This document shows positions 26,134 through 33,888 of a stretch of DNA of 64,000 nt, in pieces; positions within the stretch are counted from its first letter, which is position 1, and the number at the start of each line of letters is the position of its first letter. This stretch comes from Modicisalibacter muralis (lineage in GTDB: Bacteria > Pseudomonadota > Gammaproteobacteria > Pseudomonadales > Halomonadaceae), in contig NZ_FNGI01000001.1 of the NCBI RefSeq assembly GCF_900102945.1, positions 62,001-126,000 of the forward strand. Direction: 5' to 3'. Made by a program: the position numbers and the translations under genes. A model generated the notes under the pieces. The model was not told the DNA's origin. It did no database searches and worked only from the letters and a program-made list of their open reading frames with translations.

Positions 26134-27048
26134 ATGAATCGTATTTTCTGGGTTCTGTTGATTGGATTGGGCCTGGCGGCACCGTTCCTCATCTATCCCG
26201 TGTTCGCGATGAAGCTGCTGTGCTTTGCGTTGTTTGCCTGCGCCTTCAACCTGCTGCTCGGCTATGTCGGCCTGCTTTCCTTTGGTCATGCCGCGTTTTT
26301 TGGTGGCGCCGCCTACATCACCGGTCACGTCGTCAAGGTGTGGGGCTTTCCGCCGTTGGCCGGGATTCTCACGGGTACCCTGTTCGCGCTGGTTCTAGGG
26401 GCTATCTTCGGCAAGCTGGCGATCCGCCGTCAGGGCATCTACTTCGCCATGATTACCCTGGCGTTGGCTCAGATCATCTACTTCCTTTCGCTCCAGCTAG
26501 AGTTCACCGGTGGCGAAAACGGTTTGCAGGGCATTCCACGCGGTCAGCTCTTTGGCGTTATCGACCTGTCCCAACCATTGGCGATGTACTACACGGTCTT
26601 CGCGATTTTCATGATCGGCTTCCTGATCATTTACCGCGCCATCCATTCACCCTTCGGCCAAGTGCTCACGGCTATTCGCGAGAACGAGCCGCGGGCGATA
26701 TCGCTGGGCTACAATGTCGATCGCTTCAAGCTCATGGCCTTCATTCTCTCGGCCACGCTGGCCGGTACGGCCGGGGCCACCAAGGCCATCGTGTTCCAGT
26801 TCGCGTCGCTGACCGACGTGCACTGGCCGATGTCGGGCGAGGTCGTGCTGATGACGCTATTGGGCGGCATGGGAACCCTGTTTGGCCCGGTCGTGGGAGC
26901 AACCGCCATCGTCGCCATGTACAACGAGCTCAGTGCCATGGGCTCATGGATCAATGTCATCATCGGTGGCATTTTCGTGGTCTGCGTGCTGACATTCCGC
27001 AGGGGCATCGTCGGCGAGTTGGCCCGCCTGTTGCGATCTCGAAGCTAA
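26134..27048 (+). CDS. livM: Branched-chain amino acid-type ABC transporter permease LivM
   Basis: The product is 304 residues. Hallmarks are LLLGYVGLLSFGHAAFFGGAAYI, YFAMITLALAQIIYF, GENGLQGIPRG and GPVVGATAIVAMY. GGAAG lies upstream of the ATG. Last gene of the livGF-K1-K2-HM cluster. The tRNA promoter starts within ten bases of its stop. Confidence 0.94.
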   Translation: MNRIFWVLLIGLGLAAPFLIYPVFAMKLLCFALFACAFNLLLGYVGLLSFGHAAFFGGAAYITGHVVKVWGFPPLAGILTGTLFALVLGAIFGKLAIRRQGIYFAMITLALAQIIYFLSLQLEFTGGENGLQGIPRGQLFGVIDLSQPLAMYYTVFAIFMIGFLIIYRAIHSPFGQVLTAIRENEPRAISLGYNVDRFKLMAFILSATLAGTAGATKAIVFQFASLTDVHWPMSGEVVLMTLLGGMGTLFGPVVGATAIVAMYNELSAMGSWINVIIGGIFVVCVLTFRRGIVGELARLLRSRS

Positions 27049-27054
27049 AAAGTG

Positions 27055-27083
27055 TTGACGACTCAGAGGCGTATGGATAATAT
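27055..27083 (+). promoter_or_regulatory. Sigma70 promoter of the tRNA-Ala/tRNA-Glu unit
   Basis: TTGACG (27055-27060), 17 bases, TAATAT (27078-27083). Near-consensus spacing and boxes, 33 bases before the first tRNA, with a GC-rich discriminator (ACGCCCC) as usual for stable RNA genes. Confidence 0.85.
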
Positions 27084-27116
27084 ACGCCCCGTTCTCGCGA
27101 GACATCTTTGCGGTTC

Positions 27117-27192
27117 GGGGCCTTAGCTCAGCTGGGAGAGCGCGACGCTGGCAGCGTCGAGGTCATCGGTTCGATCCCGATAGGCTCCACCA
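27117..27192 (+). tRNA. tRNA-Ala (anticodon GGC)
   Basis: A 76-base cloverleaf with encoded CCA. Acceptor GGGGCCT pairs with AGGCTCC (one G-U). The D arm has AGCTCAGCTGGGAGAGC. The anticodon arm is CGACG-CTGGCAG-CGTCG, giving GGC. The T arm has GGTTCGATCC. Confidence 0.96.
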
Positions 27193-27216
27193 TTTCTCGC
27201 AAAACGCCGCAACAAC

Positions 27217-27292
27217 GTCCCATTCGTCTAGTGGTCCAGGACACCGCCCTTTCACGGCGGTAACAGGGGTTCGAACCCCCTATGGGACGCCA
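27217..27292 (+). tRNA. tRNA-Glu (anticodon TTC)
   Basis: A 76-base cloverleaf with encoded CCA. Acceptor GTCCCAT pairs with ATGGGAC. The anticodon arm is CCGCC-CTTTCAC-GGCGG, giving TTC. The T arm has GGGGTTCGAACCCCC. It lies 24 bases after tRNA-Ala and is probably processed from the same transcript. Confidence 0.96.
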
Positions 27293-27671
27293 CCTCTTTC
27301 CCTGCTATTCCCGTTTACTTTTCTCCTCGCTGCGTTGGCAGTCAAGACTGGCTTCGCTAGGTATTTTTAGTGATTTTCTACTAATTCCGAGTTGACTTTA
27401 ACGCCGACTTGTCCCCACCCGTACACCTAGAATCAATGTCTTGTGCATAGTTCGTTGTTCAGGCCCATGGTTGTGCGTTTCGTGAAAAAATTCTTTAAAA
27501 ACAGCAAGTTACCTCTGGTTAAAAATTAGGCAATTTGTAGCCAGGCCGCTTGTCATGGCGATTAGACGACGTTTTCTAGTGGTTGTGAACAGCCTTATCC
27601 ACAGAAAGTGTGGAAAAGCACTGGGGTGGCAAAAACGGGGTTTTAAGGTGTGCAAAACCTGCTCTGTATTA
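27293..27671. other. AT-rich intergenic region with two DnaA-box-like sites
   Basis: No convincing gene. The region is clearly AT-richer than its surroundings (poly-A/T runs near 27485-27530). It carries TTATCCACA (27595-27603, the DnaA box consensus) and, five bases on in inverted orientation, TTTTCCACA (27617-27609). Together these form an imperfect palindrome. No dnaA, gidA or rpmH lies near, so this is not an obvious chromosome origin. Confidence 0.55.
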
Positions 27672-27697
27672 GCCCCGGCTAATCGGCTCGCCGGGGC
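27672..27697 (-). terminator. Hairpin downstream of the 3-hydroxyisobutyrate dehydrogenase-family gene
   Basis: GCCCCGGC (27672-27679), ten-base loop, GCCGGGGC (27690-27697), a perfect eight-base stem 13 bases past the stop of the leftward gene. It is followed on the minus strand by TAATACAG, so the T-run is weak. Confidence 0.6.
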
Positions 27698-27709
27698 ATT
27701 GTCAAGCAC

Positions 27710-28591
27710 TCAGTCGCGCTGCAAACGCTTGAGCAGCGAAGAGGTATCCCAGCGGCCGCCACCCATGGCTTGGATATCGCCGTAGAACTGATCCACCAGC
27801 GCGGTCACCGGTAGTCTGGCGTCAAGTCGGCGCGCTTCGGCGAGGCAGATATTCAGGTCCTTGCGCATCCAGTCCACGGCAAAGCCATGGTCGTAATCGT
27901 CGGCGATCATGGTGCTATGGCGATTGACCATTTGCCAGGAGCCCGCCGCGCCCTGTGAGATCACTGCGATGACTTGCTCGCGATCGAGTCCGGCGCGCTC
28001 GGCGAAGTGCAGGCCTTCGGCAAGTCCTTGCACCAGGCCGGCTATGCATATCTGGTTGACCATCTTGGTCATCTGGCCGGCACCGGAGGCTCCCAGCAGC
28101 GTGACGGCCTTGCCATAGTGAGCGAGTCTCGGGCGGGCGCGCTCGAATGCCGAATCTTCTCCACCGCACATGATGGTCAGTGCGCCGTTCACGGCGCCTT
28201 GCTGGCCGCCGGAGACCGGTGCGTCGATAAAGTGGCAATTGCGAGCCCGGCAGGCCTGGTCGAGCTCGCGCGCCAGGTCAGCGGAGGCGGTCGTATGATC
28301 GACCAGCACGGCGTTGTCGCGCATGCCGGCCAAGGCGCCATCCTGGCCGATAACGACTTGGCGTACATCGTCGTCGTTGCCCACGCAGACCAATACCAGG
28401 TCGGCGCCCTCGGCAGCTTCACGGGGTGTGGCGTGGTGGCTGCCGCCATGCTCCGCGATCCAGGCTTCGGCCTTGGCGGCATTGCGATTGTAGACGCGCA
28501 TCCTGAGACCGGCGCGTGCCAGGTGGCCCGCCATGGGATAGCCCATGACCCCAAGGCCTATGAAGGCGGCGGTACGTATCGTTTCGCTCAT
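27710..28591 (-). CDS. 3-hydroxyisobutyrate dehydrogenase-family oxidoreductase
   Basis: The product is 293 residues. The Rossmann motif GLGVMG is at residues 12-17. The family substrate motif is FIDAPVSGGQQGA, and the catalytic lysine lies in GAGQMTKMVNQ (about 174). The C-terminal helical domain contains FAVDWMRKDLNICL. Substrates of this family include 3-hydroxyisobutyrate, tartronate semialdehyde and succinic semialdehyde, which cannot be separated here. An AGAGGACAATC sequence precedes the ATG. It stands alone between the tRNA unit and gltA. Confidence 0.88.
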   Translation of the reverse strand: MSETIRTAAFIGLGVMGYPMAGHLARAGLRMRVYNRNAAKAEAWIAEHGGSHHATPREAAEGADLVLVCVGNDDDVRQVVIGQDGALAGMRDNAVLVDHTTASADLARELDQACRARNCHFIDAPVSGGQQGAVNGALTIMCGGEDSAFERARPRLAHYGKAVTLLGASGAGQMTKMVNQICIAGLVQGLAEGLHFAERAGLDREQVIAVISQGAAGSWQMVNRHSTMIADDYDHGFAVDWMRKDLNICLAEARRLDARLPVTALVDQFYGDIQAMGGGRWDTSSLLKRLQRD

Positions 28592-28675
28592 GATGATTGT
28601 CCTCTCGTTAGTAGCGGTGTCCTGTTCTTATGACCGTCGATCGCGCGCAGCGAGTTCGAGTGACCCAAACGAAGC

Positions 28676-28696
28676 GGGCCGCCCATTAGGCGGCCC
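28676..28696 (-). terminator. Hairpin downstream of gltA
   Basis: GGGCCGCC (28676-28683), loop CATTA, GGCGGCCC (28689-28696), a perfect eight-base stem 34 bases past the gltA stop. Only a short TTT follows on the minus strand. Confidence 0.6.
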
Positions 28697-28729
28697 ACGC
28701 ATCGTCAGCTTGTTTCTTTCTCGAGCATG

Positions 28730-30019
28730 TTAGTTCTTCTCGGGATAGTCACGCTGGGTATGCCCGGTGTAGAGCTGGCGCGGACGACCGATACGATAGC
28801 CGGTGCTGATCATCTCGTTCCAATGCGAGATCCAGCCGATGGTCCGCGAGACGGCGAAGACCACGGTGAACATATTGGCTGGAACGCCGATCGCCTTGAG
28901 AATGATGCCCGAGTAGAAGTCGACGTTGGGATAGAGCTGGCGCTCGATGAAGTAGTCGTCTTCCAGGGCGATCTGCTCCAGGCGCTTGGCGATCTTCAAC
29001 TGGGGATCGTCGGCCATGCCCAACTCGCCGAGCACCTGGTCGCAGGTTTCCTTCATGACCTTGGCGCGCGGGTCGAAGTTGCGATAGACGCGGTGACCGA
29101 AGCCCATCAGGCGGAAGGGATCGTCCTTGTCCTTGGCGCGATCGACGAAACGCTGGATGTTCTCCTCGGAGTCGTCGCCGATCTCGTCGAGCATGTTGAG
29201 TACGGCTTCGTTGGCGCCACCATGAGCCGGGCCCCACAGCGCGGCGATGCCGGCACTGATACAGGCGAAGGGGTTGGCGCCGGTGGAACCGGCCAGGCGC
29301 ACCGTGGAGGTGGAGGCATTCTGCTCATGATCGGCATGCAGCATGAAGATGCGATCCATCGCCTTGGCGAACACCGGGTTGATCTTGTACTCCTCGCACG
29401 GGTTGCCGAACATCATATAGAGGAAGTTTTCGGCATAGTTGAGATCGTTACGCGGATAATTGAACGGTTGGCCGATGTTGTACTTGTGGCACATCGCCGC
29501 CAGCGTCGGCATCTTGGCGATCAGGCGAATGGCGCTGACCCGGCGCTCCTCTTCCTTGGTGATATCCAGGTTGTCGTGATAGAAGGCCGCCAGGCCACCG
29601 ACCACGCCGCACAGGATCGCCATCGGGTGGGCGTCACGCCGGAAACCCTTGAAGAAGTTGGCTAACTGCTCATGGACCATGGTGTGATTGCGAATGGTCT
29701 TCTCGAAGTTGACGTACTCCTCCTTGGAGGGCAGCTCTCCGAACAGCAGCAGGTAGCTCAGCTCGACGAAGTTGGAGTTGTTCGCCAACTGAGCGATGGG
29801 GTAGCCGCGATGCAGTAGCACGCCTTCGCCGCCATCGATATAAGTAATGCCGGACTCACAGGCAGCGGTAGCGACGAAACCGGGGTCGTAGGTGAAGAAA
29901 CCTTCGGCCAGGAGGTCGCGTACGTCGATGACATCGGGCCCAGTGGTACCGGAATAGATCGGGAACTCGATGGCCTTATCCAGCCCCTCTATTGTCAACT
30001 GCGCTTTCTTGCCAGCCAT
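28730..30019 (-). CDS. gltA: Citrate synthase (type I, hexameric)
   Basis: The product is 429 residues, the usual type I length. Catalytic residues are visible: His in [11 protein letters not shown], His in [18 protein letters not shown], and Asp in NVDFYSGI. The N-terminal beta domain ([13 protein letters not shown]-like) marks the NADH-sensitive Gram-negative type. Condenses acetyl-CoA and oxaloacetate. GGAGG is four bases before the ATG region. Divergent from sdhC, with its promoter at 30106-30133. Confidence 0.97.
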   Translation of the reverse strand: MAGKKAQLTIEGLDKAIEFPIYSGTTGPDVIDVRDLLAEGFFTYDPGFVATAACESGITYIDGGEGVLLHRGYPIAQLANNSNFVELSYLLLFGELPSKEEYVNFEKTIRNHTMVHEQLANFFKGFRRDAHPMAILCGVVGGLAAFYHDNLDITKEEERRVSAIRLIAKMPTLAAMCHKYNIGQPFNYPRNDLNYAENFLYMMFGNPCEEYKINPVFAKAMDRIFMLHADHEQNASTSTVRLAGSTGANPFACISAGIAALWGPAHGGANEAVLNMLDEIGDDSEENIQRFVDRAKDKDDPFRLMGFGHRVYRNFDPRAKVMKETCDQVLGELGMADDPQLKIAKRLEQIALEDDYFIERQLYPNVDFYSGIILKAIGVPANMFTVVFAVSRTIGWISHWNEMISTGYRIGRPRQLYTGHTQRDYPEKN

Positions 30020-30105
30020 GACGGCCTCCTCTGATAGTGAATGCTGAACGTAAGTCGTTGTCTCGCTTGCCTTGCGGGCGGGTGCAGGCTGAAAAAGGTT
30101 TGCCC

Positions 30106-30133
30106 ACTATAGAATCGTCGAAAGGATTGTCAA
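30106..30133 (-). promoter_or_regulatory. Sigma70 promoter of gltA
   Basis: On the minus strand TTGACA (30133-30128), 16 bases, TATAGT (30111-30106). Near-consensus. Leader to the gltA start is about 80 bases. Confidence 0.8.
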
Positions 30134-30232
30134 TTAACCGATAGTGGCCGTGCCGGCCCGTAAGCCTGCCGTCGCGATGAGTATTTTCCGCTCAGAAAGC
30201 GCCGCGTGGCAGGGTAACGGTGCCGTGCTGAT

Positions 30233-30247
30233 GTTACCAAGGGTAAC
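30233..30247. promoter_or_regulatory. GTTACC inverted repeat upstream of the sdh promoter
   Basis: GTTACC (30233-30238), AAG, GGTAAC (30242-30247). Two further GGTAAC half-sites lie at 30213-30218 and 30267-30272, the latter just before the -35 box. This looks like a cluster of sites for one regulator of the gltA/sdh divergent promoters. The protein is not identified. Confidence 0.45.
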
Positions 30248-30275
30248 ACTAAAGTCGGATTTCGGCGGTAACGAT

Positions 30276-30304
30276 TTGTCATACTTGTGGGCAGCCCCTA
30301 TAAT
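30276..30304 (+). promoter_or_regulatory. Sigma70 promoter of the sdh-suc operon
   Basis: TTGTCA (30276-30281), 17 bases, TATAAT (30299-30304). It leaves a GC-rich leader of about 130 bases before the sdhC GTG start. Confidence 0.85.
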
Positions 30305-30440
30305 CCCACCTCGCGCGACTGGCGGGAAAGAGGCTCGGTCGAGTCGCCTGATCGACCGCCGGGACCCTCCCTCAAACCACCGCCCGCTCGGGCTCGATGC
30401 CCGACCGAATCAAGAGCGGGCCAAGAGAGTGTGTAGAGCC

Positions 30441-30818
30441 GTGAATAGCAAAAGACCCGTAAATCTCGACCTTTCCACAATAAAGTTTCCACTCCCTGCG
30501 CTGACCTCGATCACTCACCGTATCACCGGTGTCATCCTTTTCATTGGCCTGATTTTCGGCTTTTGGGCGCTGGATGCTTCGCTGTCTTCTCCCGAGGGGT
30601 TCGAAGCCGTACGCCATGCACTCGATGAGAATATTCTAGCCAAGTTGATCGCCTGGGGATTGTTGTCCGCCCTGGCTTTTCACTTCGTGGCTGGTATCAA
30701 GCATCTGTTGATGGATGGCGGCATCGGTCTCGAGCTTGAAAGCGCAAACAGGAAAGCACAAATCACCGTGGTGGCAAGTGCCGTTCTGGTGGTGCTGGCA
30801 GGAGTCTGGGTATGGTAA
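30441..30818 (+). CDS. sdhC: Succinate dehydrogenase cytochrome b556 subunit
   Basis: The product is 125 residues from the GTG at 30441. The frame is open upstream, but that sequence is non-coding leader. Starts VNSKRPVNLDLSTI, then the family motif LTSITHRITGVILF and the haem-ligand region FHFVAGIKHLLMD. Three transmembrane segments. Anchors SdhAB and binds haem and ubiquinone with SdhD, which it overlaps by 7 bases. Confidence 0.94.
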   Translation: MNSKRPVNLDLSTIKFPLPALTSITHRITGVILFIGLIFGFWALDASLSSPEGFEAVRHALDENILAKLIAWGLLSALAFHFVAGIKHLLMDGGIGLELESANRKAQITVVASAVLVVLAGVWVW

Positions 30819-31159
30819 CCAATATCACTAATTTCGGTCGTAGCGGCCTGTCCGATTGGTTGATTCAGCGAGTCTCGGCGATCATTCTGGCGCTCTACAC
30901 CATCTTCATGGTCGGTTATCTGCTATTCCATCCGGCGCTCGATTACCCCACCTGGAATGGGCTCTTCGCGCAAACCTGGATGCGCATCTTCTCCCTGCTG
31001 GCATTCCTCTCGCTGGCGGCACATGCCTGGATCGGCCTGTGGACCGTAATCACCGACTATATCAAGCCGACTGGCATTCGTTTCGCCGTGCAAATCGTCG
31101 TGATGCTTGCCATCTTCGTTTTTCTGGTGTGGGGCGTTCAAGTCCTGTGGGGAGCCTGA
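30812..31159 (+). CDS. sdhD: Succinate dehydrogenase membrane anchor subunit
   Basis: The product is 115 residues with three transmembrane segments. The haem-ligand histidine region is AAHAWIGLWTVITDYIKP, and the start is VTNITNFGRSGLSDWLIQRVSA-like. Second anchor of complex II. Three bases separate it from sdhA. Confidence 0.93.
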   Translation: MVTNITNFGRSGLSDWLIQRVSAIILALYTIFMVGYLLFHPALDYPTWNGLFAQTWMRIFSLLAFLSLAAHAWIGLWTVITDYIKPTGIRFAVQIVVMLAIFVFLVWGVQVLWGA

Positions 31160-31162
31160 TCC

Positions 31163-32935
31163 ATGTCCAACATGCGTAGCCTGACATTCGACGCAATCAT
31201 CATCGGTGGTGGTGGCTCCGGCCTGCGCACCGCCCTCGAGCTAGCCAAGTCCGGCAGAAAGACGGCCGTTCTCTCCAAGGTTTTCCCGACTCGCTCGCAT
31301 ACCGTTTCCGCCCAGGGCGGTATCACCTGTGCCATCGCTTCCGCCGATCCCGAAGATGACTGGCGCTGGCACATGTACGATACCGTCAAGGGTGGTGACT
31401 ACATCACCGATCAGGACGCCGCGGAATACATGTGTTCCGAGGGGCCCAAGGCGGTCTTCGAGCTCGAGCACATGGGTTTGCCATTCTCGCGTTTCGATAA
31501 CGGGCGCATCTACCAGCGCCCGTTCGGTGGTCAGTCAAAGGATTTCGGCAAGGGTGGTCAGGCCGCGCGGACCTGTGCCGCCGCTGACCGTACCGGTCAT
31601 GCCCTGCTGCACACGCTGTATCAGAACAATCTGAAGAATAACACCGTGTTCCTCAACGAGTGGTACGCGGTGGATCTGGTCAAGAATGCCAACGGCGATG
31701 TGGTCGGCTGCATCGCGCTATGTATCGAGACCGGCGAGGTCGTACATATCAAATCGAAAGCCACGGTGCTGGCAACCGGCGGCTCCGGGCGCATCTTCTC
31801 GTCCACCACCAACGCCCTGATCAACACCGGCGACGGTATCGGTATGGCGTTGCGTGCCGGCTTCCCGGTTCAGGATATCGAAATGTGGCAGTTCCACCCG
31901 ACCGGTATCTACGGTGCCGGCGTGCTGGTGACCGAAGGTTGCCGTGGCGAGGGTGGCTATCTGATCAATAAGGATGGCGAGCGCTTCATGGAGCGTTACG
32001 CGCCTAACGCCAAGGATTTGGCCGGCCGCGACGTGGTCGCTCGCTCCATGGTGATGGAGATCCTCGAAGGCCGCGGTTGTGGCGAAAACGGCGATCACGT
32101 GCTGCTCAAGCTCGATCACCTCGGCGAGGAGGTGCTCAACAAGCGCCTGCCGGGCATCGTCGAGTTGGCCAAGACCTTCGCGCATGTCGATCCGGCCCAG
32201 GAGCCGATCCCGGTGGTGCCGACCTGCCATTATATGATGGGTGGGCTGCCGACCAACGTGCACGGCCAGGCGATCATGCCCGACGCCGACGGCAACGACA
32301 CCATCGTCAACGGCCTGTTCGCCTGTGGCGAGGCGGCCTGCGTCTCGGTGCACGGCGCCAACCGTCTGGGCGGCAATTCATTGCTCGACCTGGTGGTGTT
32401 CGGGCGCGCGGCCGGCATGTTCATCGAGAACGCGCTCAACGAGGGCATCGATTACCTGGATGCCGTCGAATCCGATATCGACGCAGCGCTGGCGCGCATG
32501 AATCGCTGGAACGAATCCAGCGGTGGCGAATCCATCCCCGAGTTGCGTGCCGAGTTGCAGGAAACCATGCAGAGGTCGTTCGGCGTCTTCCGCCAGGAAG
32601 ACCAGATGCAGGAAGGGGTCAAGCAGTTGGCCGAACTGCGTGAGCGTATCGGCAAGGCCCATCTCGGCGACAAGTCCAACGCGTTCAATACCGCGCGCGT
32701 CGAAGCACTGGAGCTCGACAACCTGCTGGAAGTGGCGGAAGCGACCGCTATCTCCGCGCTCGAGCGCAAGGAGAGTCGCGGTGCCCATTCCCGTTACGAT
32801 TATCCGGATCGGGACGACGTCAATTGGCTGAAGCATTCCATCTACACGCCGCTCGACAAGAAGCTGAGTAAGCGTGATGTGAATTTCTCGCCGAAGACCG
32901 TCGACACCTTCGAGCCGAAAATCCGTACTTATTAA
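31163..32935 (+). CDS. sdhA: Succinate dehydrogenase flavoprotein subunit
   Basis: The product is 590 residues. FAD dinucleotide motif [17 protein letters not shown], covalent-FAD histidine in [11 protein letters not shown], substrate region HPTGIYGAG and catalytic RGEGGYL, and C-terminal FAD-contact [18 protein letters not shown] are all present. Oxidises succinate to fumarate on the cytoplasmic side. Part of sdhCDAB. Confidence 0.98.
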   Translation: MSNMRSLTFDAIIIGGGGSGLRTALELAKSGRKTAVLSKVFPTRSHTVSAQGGITCAIASADPEDDWRWHMYDTVKGGDYITDQDAAEYMCSEGPKAVFELEHMGLPFSRFDNGRIYQRPFGGQSKDFGKGGQAARTCAAADRTGHALLHTLYQNNLKNNTVFLNEWYAVDLVKNANGDVVGCIALCIETGEVVHIKSKATVLATGGSGRIFSSTTNALINTGDGIGMALRAGFPVQDIEMWQFHPTGIYGAGVLVTEGCRGEGGYLINKDGERFMERYAPNAKDLAGRDVVARSMVMEILEGRGCGENGDHVLLKLDHLGEEVLNKRLPGIVELAKTFAHVDPAQEPIPVVPTCHYMMGGLPTNVHGQAIMPDADGNDTIVNGLFACGEAACVSVHGANRLGGNSLLDLVVFGRAAGMFIENALNEGIDYLDAVESDIDAALARMNRWNESSGGESIPELRAELQETMQRSFGVFRQEDQMQEGVKQLAELRERIGKAHLGDKSNAFNTARVEALELDNLLEVAEATAISALERKESRGAHSRYDYPDRDDVNWLKHSIYTPLDKKLSKRDVNFSPKTVDTFEPKIRTY

Positions 32936-32946
32936 GGGGATCTGAT

Positions 32947-33660
32947 ATGTCCATGCTTCAGGTATCCGTTTACCGCTACAATCCGGAAACCGACTCCGCA
33001 CCTTATATGCAGGAGTTCCAGGTGGACACCCAGGGCCGCGATCTGATGGTTCTGAATGTCCTCGAGATCATCAAGCAGCAAGACAGCTCCATGGCCTACC
33101 GTCGTAGTTGCCGCGAAGGCGTGTGTGGCTCCGATGGCATGAACATGAACGGCTCCAATGGCCTGGCCTGCGTCACCGCGCTATCCGAGGTGGTCGACAA
33201 GCGTGGCAAGTTGGTGTTGCGCCCGCTGCCCGGCCTGCCGGTAGTGCGCGACCTGGTGGTCGACATGGGTATCTTCTACAAGCAGTACGAGCGCATCCAG
33301 CCCTACCTGCAGAACGACACCCCGCCGCCGGCCATCGAGCGTTTGCAGTCGCCCGAGGACCGTGAAAAGCTCGATGGCCTCTACGAATGCATTCTGTGTG
33401 CCTGCTGTTCGACGGCTTGTCCGTCGTTCTGGTGGAATCCGGAAAAGTTCGTCGGGCCGGCCGGTCTGCTGCAGTCCTATCGTTTCCTCGCCGATTCGCG
33501 CGACACCGCGACCCGCGAGCGCCTGGCCGATCTCGAGGATCCGTTCAGCGTGTTCCGTTGTCGCGGTATCATGAATTGCGTGGCGGTTTGCCCCAAGGGG
33601 CTCAACCCGACCCGCGCGATCGGCAAGATTCGCGAGCTGCTAATGGCGAATGCCACTTAA
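32947..33660 (+). CDS. sdhB: Succinate dehydrogenase iron-sulfur subunit
   Basis: The product is 237 residues. Three cluster motifs are visible: 2Fe-2S (SCREGVCGSDGMNMNG, then LAC), 4Fe-4S (CILCACCSTACPS) and 3Fe-4S (CRGIMNCVAVCPKGLNP). Passes electrons from SdhA to ubiquinone. A strong hairpin follows before sucA. Confidence 0.98.
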   Translation: MSMLQVSVYRYNPETDSAPYMQEFQVDTQGRDLMVLNVLEIIKQQDSSMAYRRSCREGVCGSDGMNMNGSNGLACVTALSEVVDKRGKLVLRPLPGLPVVRDLVVDMGIFYKQYERIQPYLQNDTPPPAIERLQSPEDREKLDGLYECILCACCSTACPSFWWNPEKFVGPAGLLQSYRFLADSRDTATRERLADLEDPFSVFRCRGIMNCVAVCPKGLNPTRAIGKIRELLMANAT

Positions 33661-33739
33661 ATCGTGGCGCGTGGCTTGTTATCATTAGTCGCCGTGTTCT
33701 CTTGCGGTCGCATGCCGCAAGTTGAGCCGGCCAAGTTTC

Positions 33740-33768
33740 AAGAGCCGGTGCCTGGTGCACCGGCTCTT
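33740..33768 (+). terminator. Strong hairpin between sdhB and sucA
   Basis: AAGAGCCGGTGC (33740-33751), loop CTGGT, GCACCGGCTCTT (33757-33768), a perfect 12-base stem without a following T-run. It may be a partial terminator, an RNA-processing site or a 3' stabiliser that lets sdh and suc levels differ. Confidence 0.6.
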
Positions 33769-33888
33769 GACGATCATTGCCGTGAATTCAGTGGACGACG
33801 CGTCGTCCCACCGGCAGGGCAATCGTGACGCCGGAGCGACTAGCAGGCCGGCGCCGACAACACCCCATCAGTGCAGGGTGACCGAGAG

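Noticed and set aside
27595-27617. Chromosomal replication origin
   Set aside because: Only two DnaA-like boxes were found and none of the usual oriC neighbour genes. Reported as a curiosity, not as an origin.
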